This document shows, one piece after another, positions 44,369-53,133 of a stretch of DNA of 64,000 nt. The position numbers were made by a program, and so were the translations under genes. The first letter of the stretch is position 1. Every line of letters begins with the position of its first letter. Location: positions 124,001 to 188,000 of the forward strand of contig NZ_BSTF01000002.1 in assembly GCF_030269365.1 (NCBI RefSeq), in the 5' to 3' direction. The notes beneath the pieces were generated by a model. That model saw nothing but the letters and a program-made list of their open reading frames with translations. It ran no database searches and was not told the DNA's origin. This stretch comes from Lentzea sp. NBRC 102530. GTDB lineage: Bacteria > Actinomycetota > Actinomycetes > Mycobacteriales > Pseudonocardiaceae.

Positions 44369-45711
44369 AAATCGCCGCCGCTGCCCTCGTCGCAGCAACA
44401 GCCCTGGTGGTCGCGGGCTGCGGGAGTTCCGACTCGGGTTCCGCCGGCAACACCGTGAACTGGTGGACGTGGGACGACAAGCAGGCCGTCGCCTACGGCG
44501 AGTGCGAGAAGGCGTTCGAGACGGCCAACCCCGGCACGGACGTGAAGATCACCCGCTACAACGTCGACGACTACTTCACCAAGCTCACCGCGGGCTTCGT
44601 CGCCGGCACCGCCCCGGACGCGTTCCAGAACTCCGTCCAGTTCCTGCAGGCCTACGCCTCGCAGCACCAGCTGATGCCGCTCGACGACCTCATCACGAAG
44701 TCCTCAGTGGACCTGAAGAAGTACTCGGTCGGCGTCGACACCTGGAAGTTCACCGACGGCAAGCAGTACGCGCTCCCGCTCGACTGGGCCGCCTCCGCCC
44801 TCTACTACAACGCCGACATGCTCGCCAAGGCCGGCGTCCCGGAGGCCGACGTCCAGAAGCTCACCTGGAACCCCGACGACGGCGGCACGTTCGACAAGGT
44901 CGTGGCCCGCCTGACCGTCGACAAGTTCGGCAAGCACGGCGACGAACCGGGCTTCGACAAGACCCAGATCGCCACCTACGGCATCGGCGCCATGGCGGGC
45001 CGCAGCTTCATCGGCGAAACGAGCTGGGCCCCGTTCGTCAACACGCTCGGCTGGCGCCTGGGCGACAAGGACCAGTGGCCGACGAAGTTCAACTACACCG
45101 ACCCCCGCTTCACCAAGACCATGAAGTGGGTCCTCTCCCTCACCGACCGCGGCTTCTCCCCGAAGCTCGGCACCTTCACCACCGGCAACCAGTCCACCAT
45201 CTCCGACGTCGACCTGATCGGCTCCGGCAAGGTCGCCATGACCATGGGCGGCTCGTGGTCCGCTCCTTCGTTCGGCAAGATCCCGGGCGTCAAGGTCGGC
45301 ATCGCTCCCACGGTGCTGGGTCCTGACGGCAAGCGTTCCGTCCTCTCCAACTCCAACGGCAACAACATCTGGGCGGGCACCAAGAACCCGGACCTGACCT
45401 GGAAGTGGGTCAGCTTCATGGGCAGCGAGGAGTGCCAGAGCAAGGCGGGCGCCACCGGCACCTTCTTCCCCTCGATCCCGGCCGCCATGGACAACACGGT
45501 GACCTCGATGAAGACCCAGGGCGTCGATCTCACCGTCTTCAACCAGTACGTGAAGGACGACGTCCTCCACCCGTCCACCGCCTACGCCAACGGCAGCGCG
45601 GTCCAGTCCGCCGAGCAGCCGCTCTTCGAGGCGTACTTCGCAGGCCAGCGCTCCGACGACGTGTTCGCCGAGATGGAACGCGTCTCGCAGGAGATACTGG
45701 CCAAGAACTAG
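44365..45711 (+). CDS. Sugar ABC transporter substrate-binding lipoprotein
   Basis: A 448-residue extracellular solute-binding protein (family 1). The lipoprotein signal peptide has lipobox LVVAGC with Cys19. TVNWWTWDDKQ starts the mature fold; ALPLDWAASALYYN and MTMGGSWSAPSF are typical ligand-domain segments and aromatic residues line the probable site. Its ATG overlaps the esterase stop. Gene order here (permeases first, binding protein last) is unusual, but the set is complete apart from the ATPase. Confidence 0.93.
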   Translation: MKIAAAALVAATALVVAGCGSSDSGSAGNTVNWWTWDDKQAVAYGECEKAFETANPGTDVKITRYNVDDYFTKLTAGFVAGTAPDAFQNSVQFLQAYASQHQLMPLDDLITKSSVDLKKYSVGVDTWKFTDGKQYALPLDWAASALYYNADMLAKAGVPEADVQKLTWNPDDGGTFDKVVARLTVDKFGKHGDEPGFDKTQIATYGIGAMAGRSFIGETSWAPFVNTLGWRLGDKDQWPTKFNYTDPRFTKTMKWVLSLTDRGFSPKLGTFTTGNQSTISDVDLIGSGKVAMTMGGSWSAPSFGKIPGVKVGIAPTVLGPDGKRSVLSNSNGNNIWAGTKNPDLTWKWVSFMGSEECQSKAGATGTFFPSIPAAMDNTVTSMKTQGVDLTVFNQYVKDDVLHPSTAYANGSAVQSAEQPLFEAYFAGQRSDDVFAEMERVSQEILAKN

Positions 45712-45727
45712 GACGGGAGTCTCAGGA

Positions 45728-46384
45728 GTGGTGTTGCGGATACCGACCAGGCGCGTACTAGCGGATGACGTCTACGAACAGATCCGCGCCCTGATCATGA
45801 GCGACGGCATGGCCCCGGGCGCCCGCGTGAACATAGACGAACTCGCCCGCCGGCTCGACGTCTCCCCGACACCGGTCCGAGAAGCCCTGGCACGCCTCGA
45901 ATCCGAAGAACTGGTCAGCAGGCTCCCGTTGCGCGGCTACAGCGTGACGGACCTGCTGAACCGCAAACAGGTGGCCGACCTCTACGCCCTCCGCCTGTTG
46001 CTGGAACCCCCGTCGGCCGCACTCGCGGCGCTCAACATGACCCCGGAGTCCGCCCAGCAGATCGAGGACGAACTCGCCACCTGCCCGGCGGCCCCCGCGG
46101 ACAACGCTTACGACGACTACAAGAACCTCACCGCCCACGACCAACGGCTGCACGAGCTGATCCTGCGGATCGCGGGCAACGACGCCGTCCTCCAATCGTT
46201 CATCAAGACGCACTGCCACCTGCACCTGTTCCGGCTGAACTTCCAGCAGCCGTTCGGGGTGCAGACGATCACCGAGCACAGGGCGATCGTGGACGCGCTG
46301 ATCGCCGGGGACCCGGAGGCAGCGAGCGCAGCGATGACCGCGCACCTCGAGATCGCCCGCGCACGCCTGCTGGACCGGATGTAG
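45728..46384 (+). CDS. GntR-family regulator, FadR/FCD type
   Basis: A 218-residue repressor. The winged HTH is DDVYEQIRALIMSDGMAPGA followed by NIDELARRLDVSPTPVREALARLESEELV. The FCD ligand domain has YALRLLLEP, HDQRLHELIL and EHRAIVDALIAGDPEAA with the metal-binding His residues. Three start codons lie in a row (45728, 45731, 45734); AGGAG suits TTG 45734 best. As the last gene, 16 bases after the binding protein, it probably controls the palindrome at 36341 and responds to a sugar-acid intermediate. Confidence 0.9.
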   Translation: MVLRIPTRRVLADDVYEQIRALIMSDGMAPGARVNIDELARRLDVSPTPVREALARLESEELVSRLPLRGYSVTDLLNRKQVADLYALRLLLEPPSAALAALNMTPESAQQIEDELATCPAAPADNAYDDYKNLTAHDQRLHELILRIAGNDAVLQSFIKTHCHLHLFRLNFQQPFGVQTITEHRAIVDALIAGDPEAASAAMTAHLEIARARLLDRM

Positions 46385-46580
46385 CCAGGCCGCATTCCTG
46401 GCTGAACCGTCCAGCCGCTATCGGTGACGTGCCAGCACGAACACAACCCCGATCCCCATCGTCGCGCAGCGGCGATGAAACGACCCGTCCCGCCCGAGGT
46501 CTGCCCAACCACCGCACCAGGTGACACACCTACGTAGCCGGCCACCTACGTAACGACTACCGACGCGAACCAGCCACCCC
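46385..46580. promoter_or_regulatory. Intergenic region with CACCTACGTA direct repeats
   Basis: No gene is visible here. Close to the GntR stop, CCAGG and CCTGG (46387-46403) could form a weak hairpin. CACCTACGTA occurs twice, at 46527 and 46543, 16 bp apart, each containing the palindrome TACGTA. They lie 30-60 bp upstream of the transporter operator and may be a second control element. Confidence 0.35.
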
Positions 46581-46599
46581 GAGAGCCAATCTGGCTCTC
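46581..46599 (+). promoter_or_regulatory. Perfect 8-3-8 inverted repeat touching the MFS start codon
   Basis: GAGAGCCA (46581-46588) and TGGCTCTC (46592-46599) are perfect inverted arms around ATC, ending one base before the GTG. No ribosome site exists between the repeat and the start. It could be a repressor operator over a leaderless start site or an RNA hairpin that hides the start codon. Confidence 0.65.
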
Positions 46600-47727
46600 G
46601 TGACAACACGAACTGCGCCGACGCGAACGGCAAGGGCGGTGGTCCTGGCCTCCGCCACTCTCACGATCATGGCGGCGGCGATCATCGCCCCCAGTCTGCC
46701 CGCGATGGGCGAGGTGTACGGCGAGGGCGTCCTGATCCGCCTGGCCCTCACCATCACCTCCCTGGCCATCGCGGTCAGCGCACCGGCGGCGGGCCTGCTG
46801 GCCGACAAGACGGGCCGCAAGCCACTCCTCACGGCAAGCCTCGCCCTGTACGCCACCGCGGGCACCGCGGGCTACTTCGTCACGAACCTTCCCCTCCTCC
46901 TCACCACCAGAGCAGTCCTGGGCCTGGCAGTGGGCGGCATCATGACCGCCGTCAGTGCCCTGATCGCAGACTGGTTCGAGGGCAGCGAACGCAGCAAGTT
47001 CCTCGGCTACCAGCAGGCAGCGGCAGGCCTCGGCGGAGTCGTGTTCCTCCCGCTGGCGGGCGTCCTGGCGGCCCAGGACTGGCGCCTGCCGTTCTGGCTC
47101 CACAGCGCGGCGGCACTGATAGCCGCGGCAGCCGCGACGGGTCTCACGAACGAACGCCCACCAAGCCGCACCAGGACGACCGGGCCGTTCCCCAAAGAGG
47201 CCCTGGGCATCTACGTCATGGCGCTGATGGCCACCCTCATCTTCTACATGGCGCCGACCCAGCTGCCGTTCCTGCTGAAGTCGATGAACGCCACCCCCAC
47301 CACCATCGGCGTGGTCATCGCCGGCAGCACCGCGAGCAGCGTCGTCGGCGCCCTGCTCTACCCAAAACTCACCACGACCCGCACCACGGCGATCAGCGTC
47401 GGCCTGCTGGGCGCGGGGTGGCTGGTGATCGGCTACGCCCCGAACACCGCCACCGTCACCGCAGGGCTGCTGATCGGCGGCCTGGGCGTGGGCCTGGTGG
47501 TCCCGAACCTCAACACCACCCTCGCCGACCTGGCCGAACCGGCCCAACGGGGCCGAATCCTGAGCGGCCTGGTGGCGGGCATCTTCCTGGGCCAGTTCCT
47601 CTCACCGCTGGCACTCGAACCAGTCGTCCGCGTCACGGGCATCGCACAGGCGTTCACCTGGACCGGCGCGGCAACCATCGCAGCAGGGGCAGTACTCGCC
47701 CTGACCTACAAGGAGAAGACAGCATGA
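46600..47727 (+). CDS. Major facilitator superfamily exporter
   Basis: A 375-residue membrane protein with about twelve helices. The MFS signature between helices 2 and 3 is GLLADKTGRKPLLTAS and the second-half counterpart is weak, as in drug:H+ antiporters of DHA1 type. The GTG abuts an inverted repeat without a ribosome site. The stop overlaps the next start (ATGA). With an A/B-barrel protein and a SnoaL-like protein behind it, it may export an aromatic or polyketide-like compound. Substrate is unknown. Confidence 0.85.
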   Translation: MTTRTAPTRTARAVVLASATLTIMAAAIIAPSLPAMGEVYGEGVLIRLALTITSLAIAVSAPAAGLLADKTGRKPLLTASLALYATAGTAGYFVTNLPLLLTTRAVLGLAVGGIMTAVSALIADWFEGSERSKFLGYQQAAAGLGGVVFLPLAGVLAAQDWRLPFWLHSAAALIAAAAATGLTNERPPSRTRTTGPFPKEALGIYVMALMATLIFYMAPTQLPFLLKSMNATPTTIGVVIAGSTASSVVGALLYPKLTTTRTTAISVGLLGAGWLVIGYAPNTATVTAGLLIGGLGVGLVVPNLNTTLADLAEPAQRGRILSGLVAGIFLGQFLSPLALEPVVRVTGIAQAFTWTGAATIAAGAVLALTYKEKTA

Positions 47728-48143
47728 TCTACCACGGCAACCGCTTCACCCTGCGCAAGGACGCCTCGCCCGAGCAGATCGAGGAAGCCCTGGAAAGCCT
47801 GCGCCACCAGGGACGCGTCATCCCGAGCGTCAAGTCCTTCGTGGTCGGACGCGACCACGGCGGCGAGTACGAGTGGGGCGCCACGTTCGTCATCGAGGAC
47901 CTGGAGGGGTACTGGGAGTACCTGATCCACCCCGCGCACCGCAACACCGACCGCGTCGGACTGCCCCTCGTCGACAAGTTCGCGTCGTTCGACATCACCG
48001 ACGACGAGGACCCCGAGATGGGCGCGAAGATCGCCGCCCTGCACCAGAAGCGCTACGACGCCGATCCCGAGCTCACGCAGCTCGTGTCGGACCTCGGCGA
48101 GTACACGGGCAGCGCCGCCCCCGGACACCACGGAGACAGGTGA
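47724..48143 (+). CDS. Dabb-family (stress-response A/B barrel) protein
   Basis: A 139-residue protein with a dimeric alpha+beta-barrel fold. The opening RFTLRKDASPEQIEEALESL, central PSVKSFVVGRDHG and YEWGATFVIEDLEGYWEYL followed by HPAHR are the Dabb pattern. A 40-residue acidic tail follows. Family members include small cyclases and oligomeric stress proteins; none of the catalytic subgroups is clearly matched. ATG overlaps the transporter stop, AAGGAG lies upstream, and its own stop overlaps the next start. Confidence 0.82.
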   Translation: MIYHGNRFTLRKDASPEQIEEALESLRHQGRVIPSVKSFVVGRDHGGEYEWGATFVIEDLEGYWEYLIHPAHRNTDRVGLPLVDKFASFDITDDEDPEMGAKIAALHQKRYDADPELTQLVSDLGEYTGSAAPGHHGDR

Positions 48144-48508
48144 TGCAGGCCTGGATCGACCTGTGGAACGGCGACCTCGCTCAGGCCGGCGACATCGTCA
48201 CCGAGGACTTCGTCTGGCACGTCGCACCGCTGACCGGCGGCCCGCAGCAGGACCACCAGGGCCGCGAGAACCTCGTCGAGTGGGTCAGGAGCTCCCACGA
48301 GAACATGCCCGGCCTGAAGTTCACGATCGACGTAGGCCCGATCGAACAGGCGCCGTACGTCGTGATCAGGTGGCTGGCCGAAGCGAACGAGATCTCCTTC
48401 CACGGCACGGACATCCTCCGCGTCGAGGACGGCAGGATCGCCGAGTACTGGCTGAACGCCGACGGCCTGTGGGCCGCCCAGCAACTCGGTCTCCTGCCGC
48501 ACAACTAG
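48143..48508 (+). CDS. SnoaL-like (NTF2 fold) protein
   Basis: A 121-residue NTF2-fold protein of the SnoaL/ester-cyclase class. MQAWIDLWNGDLAQAGDIV and EDFVWHVAP open the fold. The conserved LVEWVRSSHENMPGLKFTI, VIRWLAEANE and FHGTDILRVEDGRIAEYWLNAD follow, including the late Asp/Trp region. Such proteins catalyse aldol-type ring closure, isomerisation or hydrolysis, or only bind ligands. It overlaps by 4 bases the 3' end of the opposite LAL regulator gene. Confidence 0.85.
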   Translation: MQAWIDLWNGDLAQAGDIVTEDFVWHVAPLTGGPQQDHQGRENLVEWVRSSHENMPGLKFTIDVGPIEQAPYVVIRWLAEANEISFHGTDILRVEDGRIAEYWLNADGLWAAQQLGLLPHN

Positions 48509-51093
48509 AACAGCCCGGCCAGCTGACGACGTGAGTTGATGCCCACCTTGCGGTAGATGTTCCGCAGGTGGGCATCGACCGTGCGGGGACTCAGGAACAA
48601 CCGCGCCGCCACCTCCTTCGAAGTGGCCCCACCAGCCACCAGCCGAGCGATGTGCGTCTCCTGCATGGTCAACGACTCGGCGACGTCAGCCGAACGGCTC
48701 CGCGCCACCTCCCCGGTCGCTCGCAACTCCAGAGCCGCCCGCCCAGCGAACGCCTCCATCCCCACCGCAGCGAACAACTCGTGCGCCGACCGCAGCTGAA
48801 CCCGCGCATCGACCCGACGCCCGGCCCGCCGCAACCACTCCCCGTACAAAAGATGCGCCCGCCCCAGATGAGGACGAGCGGCAGAAGCCGACAGCTGCTC
48901 CACGGCCGCAACGAAGCACTCCTCGGACCCGGTCACCAAAGCCGAGGCACAGGACGCCACACCGGCGGCCCACGAAGTGGCGCAAGGGGAAGTCCGGGCC
49001 ACGAGATCGTCCAAAGCCCGAGAGGCCAACTCCGTCTCACCACACCGCATCGCCGCCTCGACCAGTTCGGGCAACGCGATCCCGGCGAGGTAGAGGTCCC
49101 CGGGTTCGACGGCGGCACGGGCAGCGGCCAGCGCCGCCGGGTAGTCGCCCAGGCCGTTGTGCAGCACGGCGGAAGCCCAGTGCGTGTTGGCGACCAGCAC
49201 CCCGGCCCGCCGCGACGAGTGCTCCGACTCCGCCAGCACCGCGTCCTTCTGCCCCCGGAACGCCGCCAGGTGCAACCGCGGATACCGCAGAGGAGCCATC
49301 CCGACGGCGTCCGCGACGGCCTCCTCCTCGGCGATGGCCGACACCGCCGCCCCGAACTCCCCGCGCAGCACCGCCCCGGTCGCCACCTGCGCGAGGCCGA
49401 GCCGCAGCACGAACGGCGACCCGGCCTGCTGCCCGGTCTTCATCAGCCAGTCGGTGACCGCGGAGTGCACCTCGGTGTCCCACAGCTCCCCGGCGAGCAT
49501 CGTGGCCAACGCCGGATGCCGGGTCCACGCTCGATCATCGGAGGCGAACACCCGGCGCAGCAACGGAACCGCGGCCGCGTGTCCCTCGTCGGCGAGGAGC
49601 ACCAACGCCTCCAGCGCGTCCGACCCGCGTTCGAGCGCCCGAGCCTCGCGCACGACGGCGTCCATCACTCCGGAAGGCCGTCCGAAGGCCAACGCGAGCT
49701 CAAAAGCGTCCAGCACGCGATCACGAGCCTCGGCACCGGAAACCCGGCGCGCGGCGCGGAGGACGAACGACGGCCCGTCGTTCGACTCGCTGCGCACGAA
49801 GGCGATCCGCCCGCGCACCAGGTCAGCCCGGGGATCATCGGCCGGAAAGCTCGTCAGCAGCTCGGCGGCGTCGTCCACCGCACCGGCGTCGAGCTTCGCC
49901 TCGGCCGCCGCCACCGTGCGCGCGGCCCGCAGCGAGGGGGAGACCGACAACGCCGCCGCCCGTTCCAGGAAGGCCGCCGCCGCTGCCACTCCACCACGGG
50001 CCCGGGCGCGATCGGCGGACCGCTCCAGGTCCGCGGCCAGCGCGTCATCGGGCCCGGTACCGGCCTGCGCGCGGTGCCACACCTGCCGGTCGGGGTCGGT
50101 GCGGGCATCGGTCACGGCGGCCAGCGCGAGATGTGCCGCCTGCCGTTCGGTGGGAGAGGCCGCCAGGTACACGGCCGAGCGGGCGAGCGGGTGGCAGAAC
50201 CGCACCCGCGTGGAGATGCCGACCAGCCCGGACCCCTCGGCCTCGACCCCGGCGGAGGCCACCTCGATCCCGAGCCGTGCGGCCGCGGCCCACAACAACC
50301 CGGGCTCCCCGGTCGGGTCGGCGCTCGCCACCGTCAGCAGCAGCCGGGCGTCCGCCGGCAGGGAGGCCGCGCGGTCCTGGAAGCTGCGTTCGACCAGGCT
50401 CGGCACCGACGCGACGTCCGGCATGGCGAACCCGCCCGCCTTCGGCAGTTCCAGCAACGCCAACGGGTTCCCGCGCGCCTCCGACAGCAGGCGTTCGCGC
50501 ACCTTGTCGTCCACCACGGCGGACGACAGCAACGTCCGGGCGTCGGCGTCGGCCAGCCCGCGCAGCTCCAGCCCCGGCAACGCGTCCAACTTGGACGGAC
50601 CGGACCGCGCCGAGAACACCAGCACGACGGCCTCGGCGGCCAGCCGGCGCCCGAGGAACGCGAACACCCCGGCCGACGCCTCGTCGAGCCAGTGCGCGTC
50701 GTCCACCAGGCACAGCACCGGCCCGGAGCGGCTCACCAGGTCCAGCACGGCCATCCCGACCCGCACCACATCAGGCTTTCCGATGGCCAGGCCGAACGCG
50801 ACGTCGAGCGCCTCCCGGTGGTGACCGGAGGAGGAGTCCAGCAACGGCAGGCACAGCTGGTGCAGCGCGGCGAACGGCAGCGAGGTCTCGAACTCCGACC
50901 CGGACGCCTCGACCACCCGGAACCCGGCCGCCGACGACCGCACGTGATCGAGCACCGTGCTCTTGCCGATGCCCGCCTCCCCGCGCAGGACGAGGGCGCC
51001 ACCCCGGCCTTCGAGACCGGCGGCGAGCATCCCGGACAGACAACGGATCTCGTCGTCCCGCCCGAGCAGCGAGGGGGTGGTGAGCGCGTCCAT
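48505..51093 (-). CDS. Large ATP-binding LuxR-family regulator (LAL type)
   Basis: An 862-residue LAL/STAND activator. Walker A is RGEAGIGKST at about residue 38-47 and Walker B is VLCLVDDAHWLDEAS. A long helical TPR-like middle follows, and the LuxR HTH is at the extreme C-terminus (TMQETHIARLVAGGATSKEV, LSPRTVDAHLRNIYRKVGIN). Such proteins are ATP-dependent activators of sugar (MalT) or antibiotic genes (PikD). It is convergent with the MFS-Dabb-SnoaL operon and divergent from the arginine deiminase gene, so either could be its target; this is inference only. Confidence 0.93.
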   Translation of the reverse strand: MDALTTPSLLGRDDEIRCLSGMLAAGLEGRGGALVLRGEAGIGKSTVLDHVRSSAAGFRVVEASGSEFETSLPFAALHQLCLPLLDSSSGHHREALDVAFGLAIGKPDVVRVGMAVLDLVSRSGPVLCLVDDAHWLDEASAGVFAFLGRRLAAEAVVLVFSARSGPSKLDALPGLELRGLADADARTLLSSAVVDDKVRERLLSEARGNPLALLELPKAGGFAMPDVASVPSLVERSFQDRAASLPADARLLLTVASADPTGEPGLLWAAAARLGIEVASAGVEAEGSGLVGISTRVRFCHPLARSAVYLAASPTERQAAHLALAAVTDARTDPDRQVWHRAQAGTGPDDALAADLERSADRARARGGVAAAAAFLERAAALSVSPSLRAARTVAAAEAKLDAGAVDDAAELLTSFPADDPRADLVRGRIAFVRSESNDGPSFVLRAARRVSGAEARDRVLDAFELALAFGRPSGVMDAVVREARALERGSDALEALVLLADEGHAAAVPLLRRVFASDDRAWTRHPALATMLAGELWDTEVHSAVTDWLMKTGQQAGSPFVLRLGLAQVATGAVLRGEFGAAVSAIAEEEAVADAVGMAPLRYPRLHLAAFRGQKDAVLAESEHSSRRAGVLVANTHWASAVLHNGLGDYPAALAAARAAVEPGDLYLAGIALPELVEAAMRCGETELASRALDDLVARTSPCATSWAAGVASCASALVTGSEECFVAAVEQLSASAARPHLGRAHLLYGEWLRRAGRRVDARVQLRSAHELFAAVGMEAFAGRAALELRATGEVARSRSADVAESLTMQETHIARLVAGGATSKEVAARLFLSPRTVDAHLRNIYRKVGINSRRQLAGLF

Positions 51094-51239
51094 GAACGCA
51101 CCGTATGCGAGGCCTACCGAGACGCGTCACCCGTTCGGCCCACAACCTGAGGTGGATGGGTAGTCGCCTGAAGTCGGATGCGTCCTCATCAAGAAGTTCA
51201 ATAGCCTCACCAGCACATGATCACGAGGGGGAACTTGTG

Positions 51240-53108
51240 ATGAGACGTGTTCTGGCGGCCACCGGCGTGGCCGCACTGGCGGGTGTGATCTTCACGGGGG
51301 TACCGGCCCAGGCGGCGCCGGGAGCGACGCTCCTCGCCGACACCGACCGCAGCGGCACGGTCGACTGGGCCGACCAGTCCGGCAAGACGAGGTGGACGCA
51401 GGGCAGGGGAGCGATCTTCCTGCCCAACCTGGACGACGACGCGAAGCGCTGCGAGGTCACCGAAGAAGACCTCCGGGACCGCGCCATCGCCGTCGACGAA
51501 CGGCTCGCGGCCTGCAACGACGCCCAGGACGACGTCCTCAACGGCGCACGGGACGCCCAGGACTTCGCTCCGCTGCGCACGATGCCGCGCAACACCAAAG
51601 CGGACGGCACGATCGAACTCGGCGCGAACCAGGGCCGCTACGCCCGCCTGTGGGTCGAACGCGACGGCACCTGGACGTCCCTGAACGACAAGGGCACGCT
51701 CACCGCCGCCGAACTGCGCAAGGGCGTCAAGCTCGGCCTCGAGGGCAAGGACGTCATCCGGGACAAGGCCGTGTGGGACGGCACCGTCACCGTGACGCTG
51801 AGGACCGGCGGCAGCGCGGACTCCGTTCAGCTCCGGGTCGCCCCGCTGATCCTGCAGAACGACCTGAAGGCACCGAGCAAGGTCGTCACCTCGAAGCCGA
51901 TCAGCCCCGGCCTCGACACCGGCTACCCGCAGTTCGTCGCGGGTCTCAAGGCCGCGATGAAGGCCGCGCACCTGCCCGACGAGGCGTTGCAGGTGGTCGC
52001 GAACGACGACCGGTGGTTCCAGGACATCTTCGAGCCCACCACGGCGTCCATGCCGGGCCCGAACGGCGAGCCGCAGGTCATGCGGGTGCTGTTGCGCAGC
52101 GCCAACTACCGGCCGGGCATGGAGTTCGAGGGCGTCCACCACCCGCCGGCCCTGCGCCCCGCCGGACGCGTCGTGTTCAGCGCCCTGCGCGGCCCGGACG
52201 TCGGCGTCGTGCAGCAGTACACGGCCGAGCGCGGCCCGGAGGTCGACGACAGCCTCAACTCCACCGGCAACTACGAGAGCCTGCCGCCGTACCGGGGTCA
52301 CGAGCTGGGCCGGCCGCTGTTCGGCAGCACGCAGGCACGCATGCCCGACCCGACGTTCGCCAAGATGATCGGGGACCAGTACGCCGAGCCGGTCGTCATC
52401 GACACGTCGTGGCTCGCCGTCGGCCACTCCGACGAGACCGTGCACGCCATCCCCGCCCGCAACGCCCGCGGCTGGACGTTGATGGTCGCCGACCCGAGGC
52501 TCGCCCTCGACGTCCTGCGCAAGGCCACAAAGGACGGTCACGGCAGCGCGGTCCTGTTCGAGGGCACCGGTGAGCGGGACAAACCCACGATCGACCAGGC
52601 GCTCGCCGACCAGGACTTCCTGGCCCGCAACGAGACCGCGGCCAAGCACATCGACACCCAGCTCGCCGTGCTCACCAGGGAGACCGGTCTCCAGGACCGC
52701 GAACTCGTCCGGGTTCCCGTGCTGTTCCAGGAGTTCCGCTGGCCGCAGCTGGCCGCGGCCGCCGACGAGCTCACCGCATCCGGCCGGATCACCCGCGAGC
52801 AGCTCACCGCGCTGGGCGAACGGATGCGCACCGGCCAGGCCCCGGACTCGATCTTCGTGGCGCACTCGGCGGGCATCCCGAACGGCATCTCGCTCGGTGG
52901 CGGTGTGTTCGGCGCACCGGACCCGCACGGACCGCGCGTCGGCGGTGTCGACCTGTTCAAGACCAGGACGGAACAGGCGCTGACCGGCACGCCGGTCAAG
53001 ATCAAGTGGGTGGAGGATTGGGACTTCCTGCACGCCGGTGCGGGAGAGGTGCACTGCGGGACCAACGCGTTCCGCGAGCCCACCAGGGCGGACTGGTGGC
53101 GCGCCTGA
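51240..53108 (+). CDS. Secreted protein-arginine deiminase (PAD family)
   Basis: A 622-residue exported enzyme converting protein arginine to citrulline. The signal peptide ends VPAQA-AP near residue 24, followed by a linker with a DTDRSGTVDW calcium-type loop. The catalytic propeller keeps Asp262 in DDRWFQDIFEP, His396 and Asp398 in VGHSDE, and the nucleophile Cys606 in GEVHCGTNAFR, corresponding to human PAD Asp350, His471, Asp473 and Cys645. FNSTGNYES-like and NGISLGGGVFG segments are also family marks (here LNSTGNYES). The ATG at 51240 has GAGGGGGA 7 bases upstream. Eukaryote-type PADs are rare in bacteria. A secreted carboxypeptidase follows 25 bp downstream. Confidence 0.9.
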   Translation: MRRVLAATGVAALAGVIFTGVPAQAAPGATLLADTDRSGTVDWADQSGKTRWTQGRGAIFLPNLDDDAKRCEVTEEDLRDRAIAVDERLAACNDAQDDVLNGARDAQDFAPLRTMPRNTKADGTIELGANQGRYARLWVERDGTWTSLNDKGTLTAAELRKGVKLGLEGKDVIRDKAVWDGTVTVTLRTGGSADSVQLRVAPLILQNDLKAPSKVVTSKPISPGLDTGYPQFVAGLKAAMKAAHLPDEALQVVANDDRWFQDIFEPTTASMPGPNGEPQVMRVLLRSANYRPGMEFEGVHHPPALRPAGRVVFSALRGPDVGVVQQYTAERGPEVDDSLNSTGNYESLPPYRGHELGRPLFGSTQARMPDPTFAKMIGDQYAEPVVIDTSWLAVGHSDETVHAIPARNARGWTLMVADPRLALDVLRKATKDGHGSAVLFEGTGERDKPTIDQALADQDFLARNETAAKHIDTQLAVLTRETGLQDRELVRVPVLFQEFRWPQLAAAADELTASGRITREQLTALGERMRTGQAPDSIFVAHSAGIPNGISLGGGVFGAPDPHGPRVGGVDLFKTRTEQALTGTPVKIKWVEDWDFLHAGAGEVHCGTNAFREPTRADWWRA

Positions 53109-53133
53109 TGGAGTCACAGGGGGTTTCACCGGG

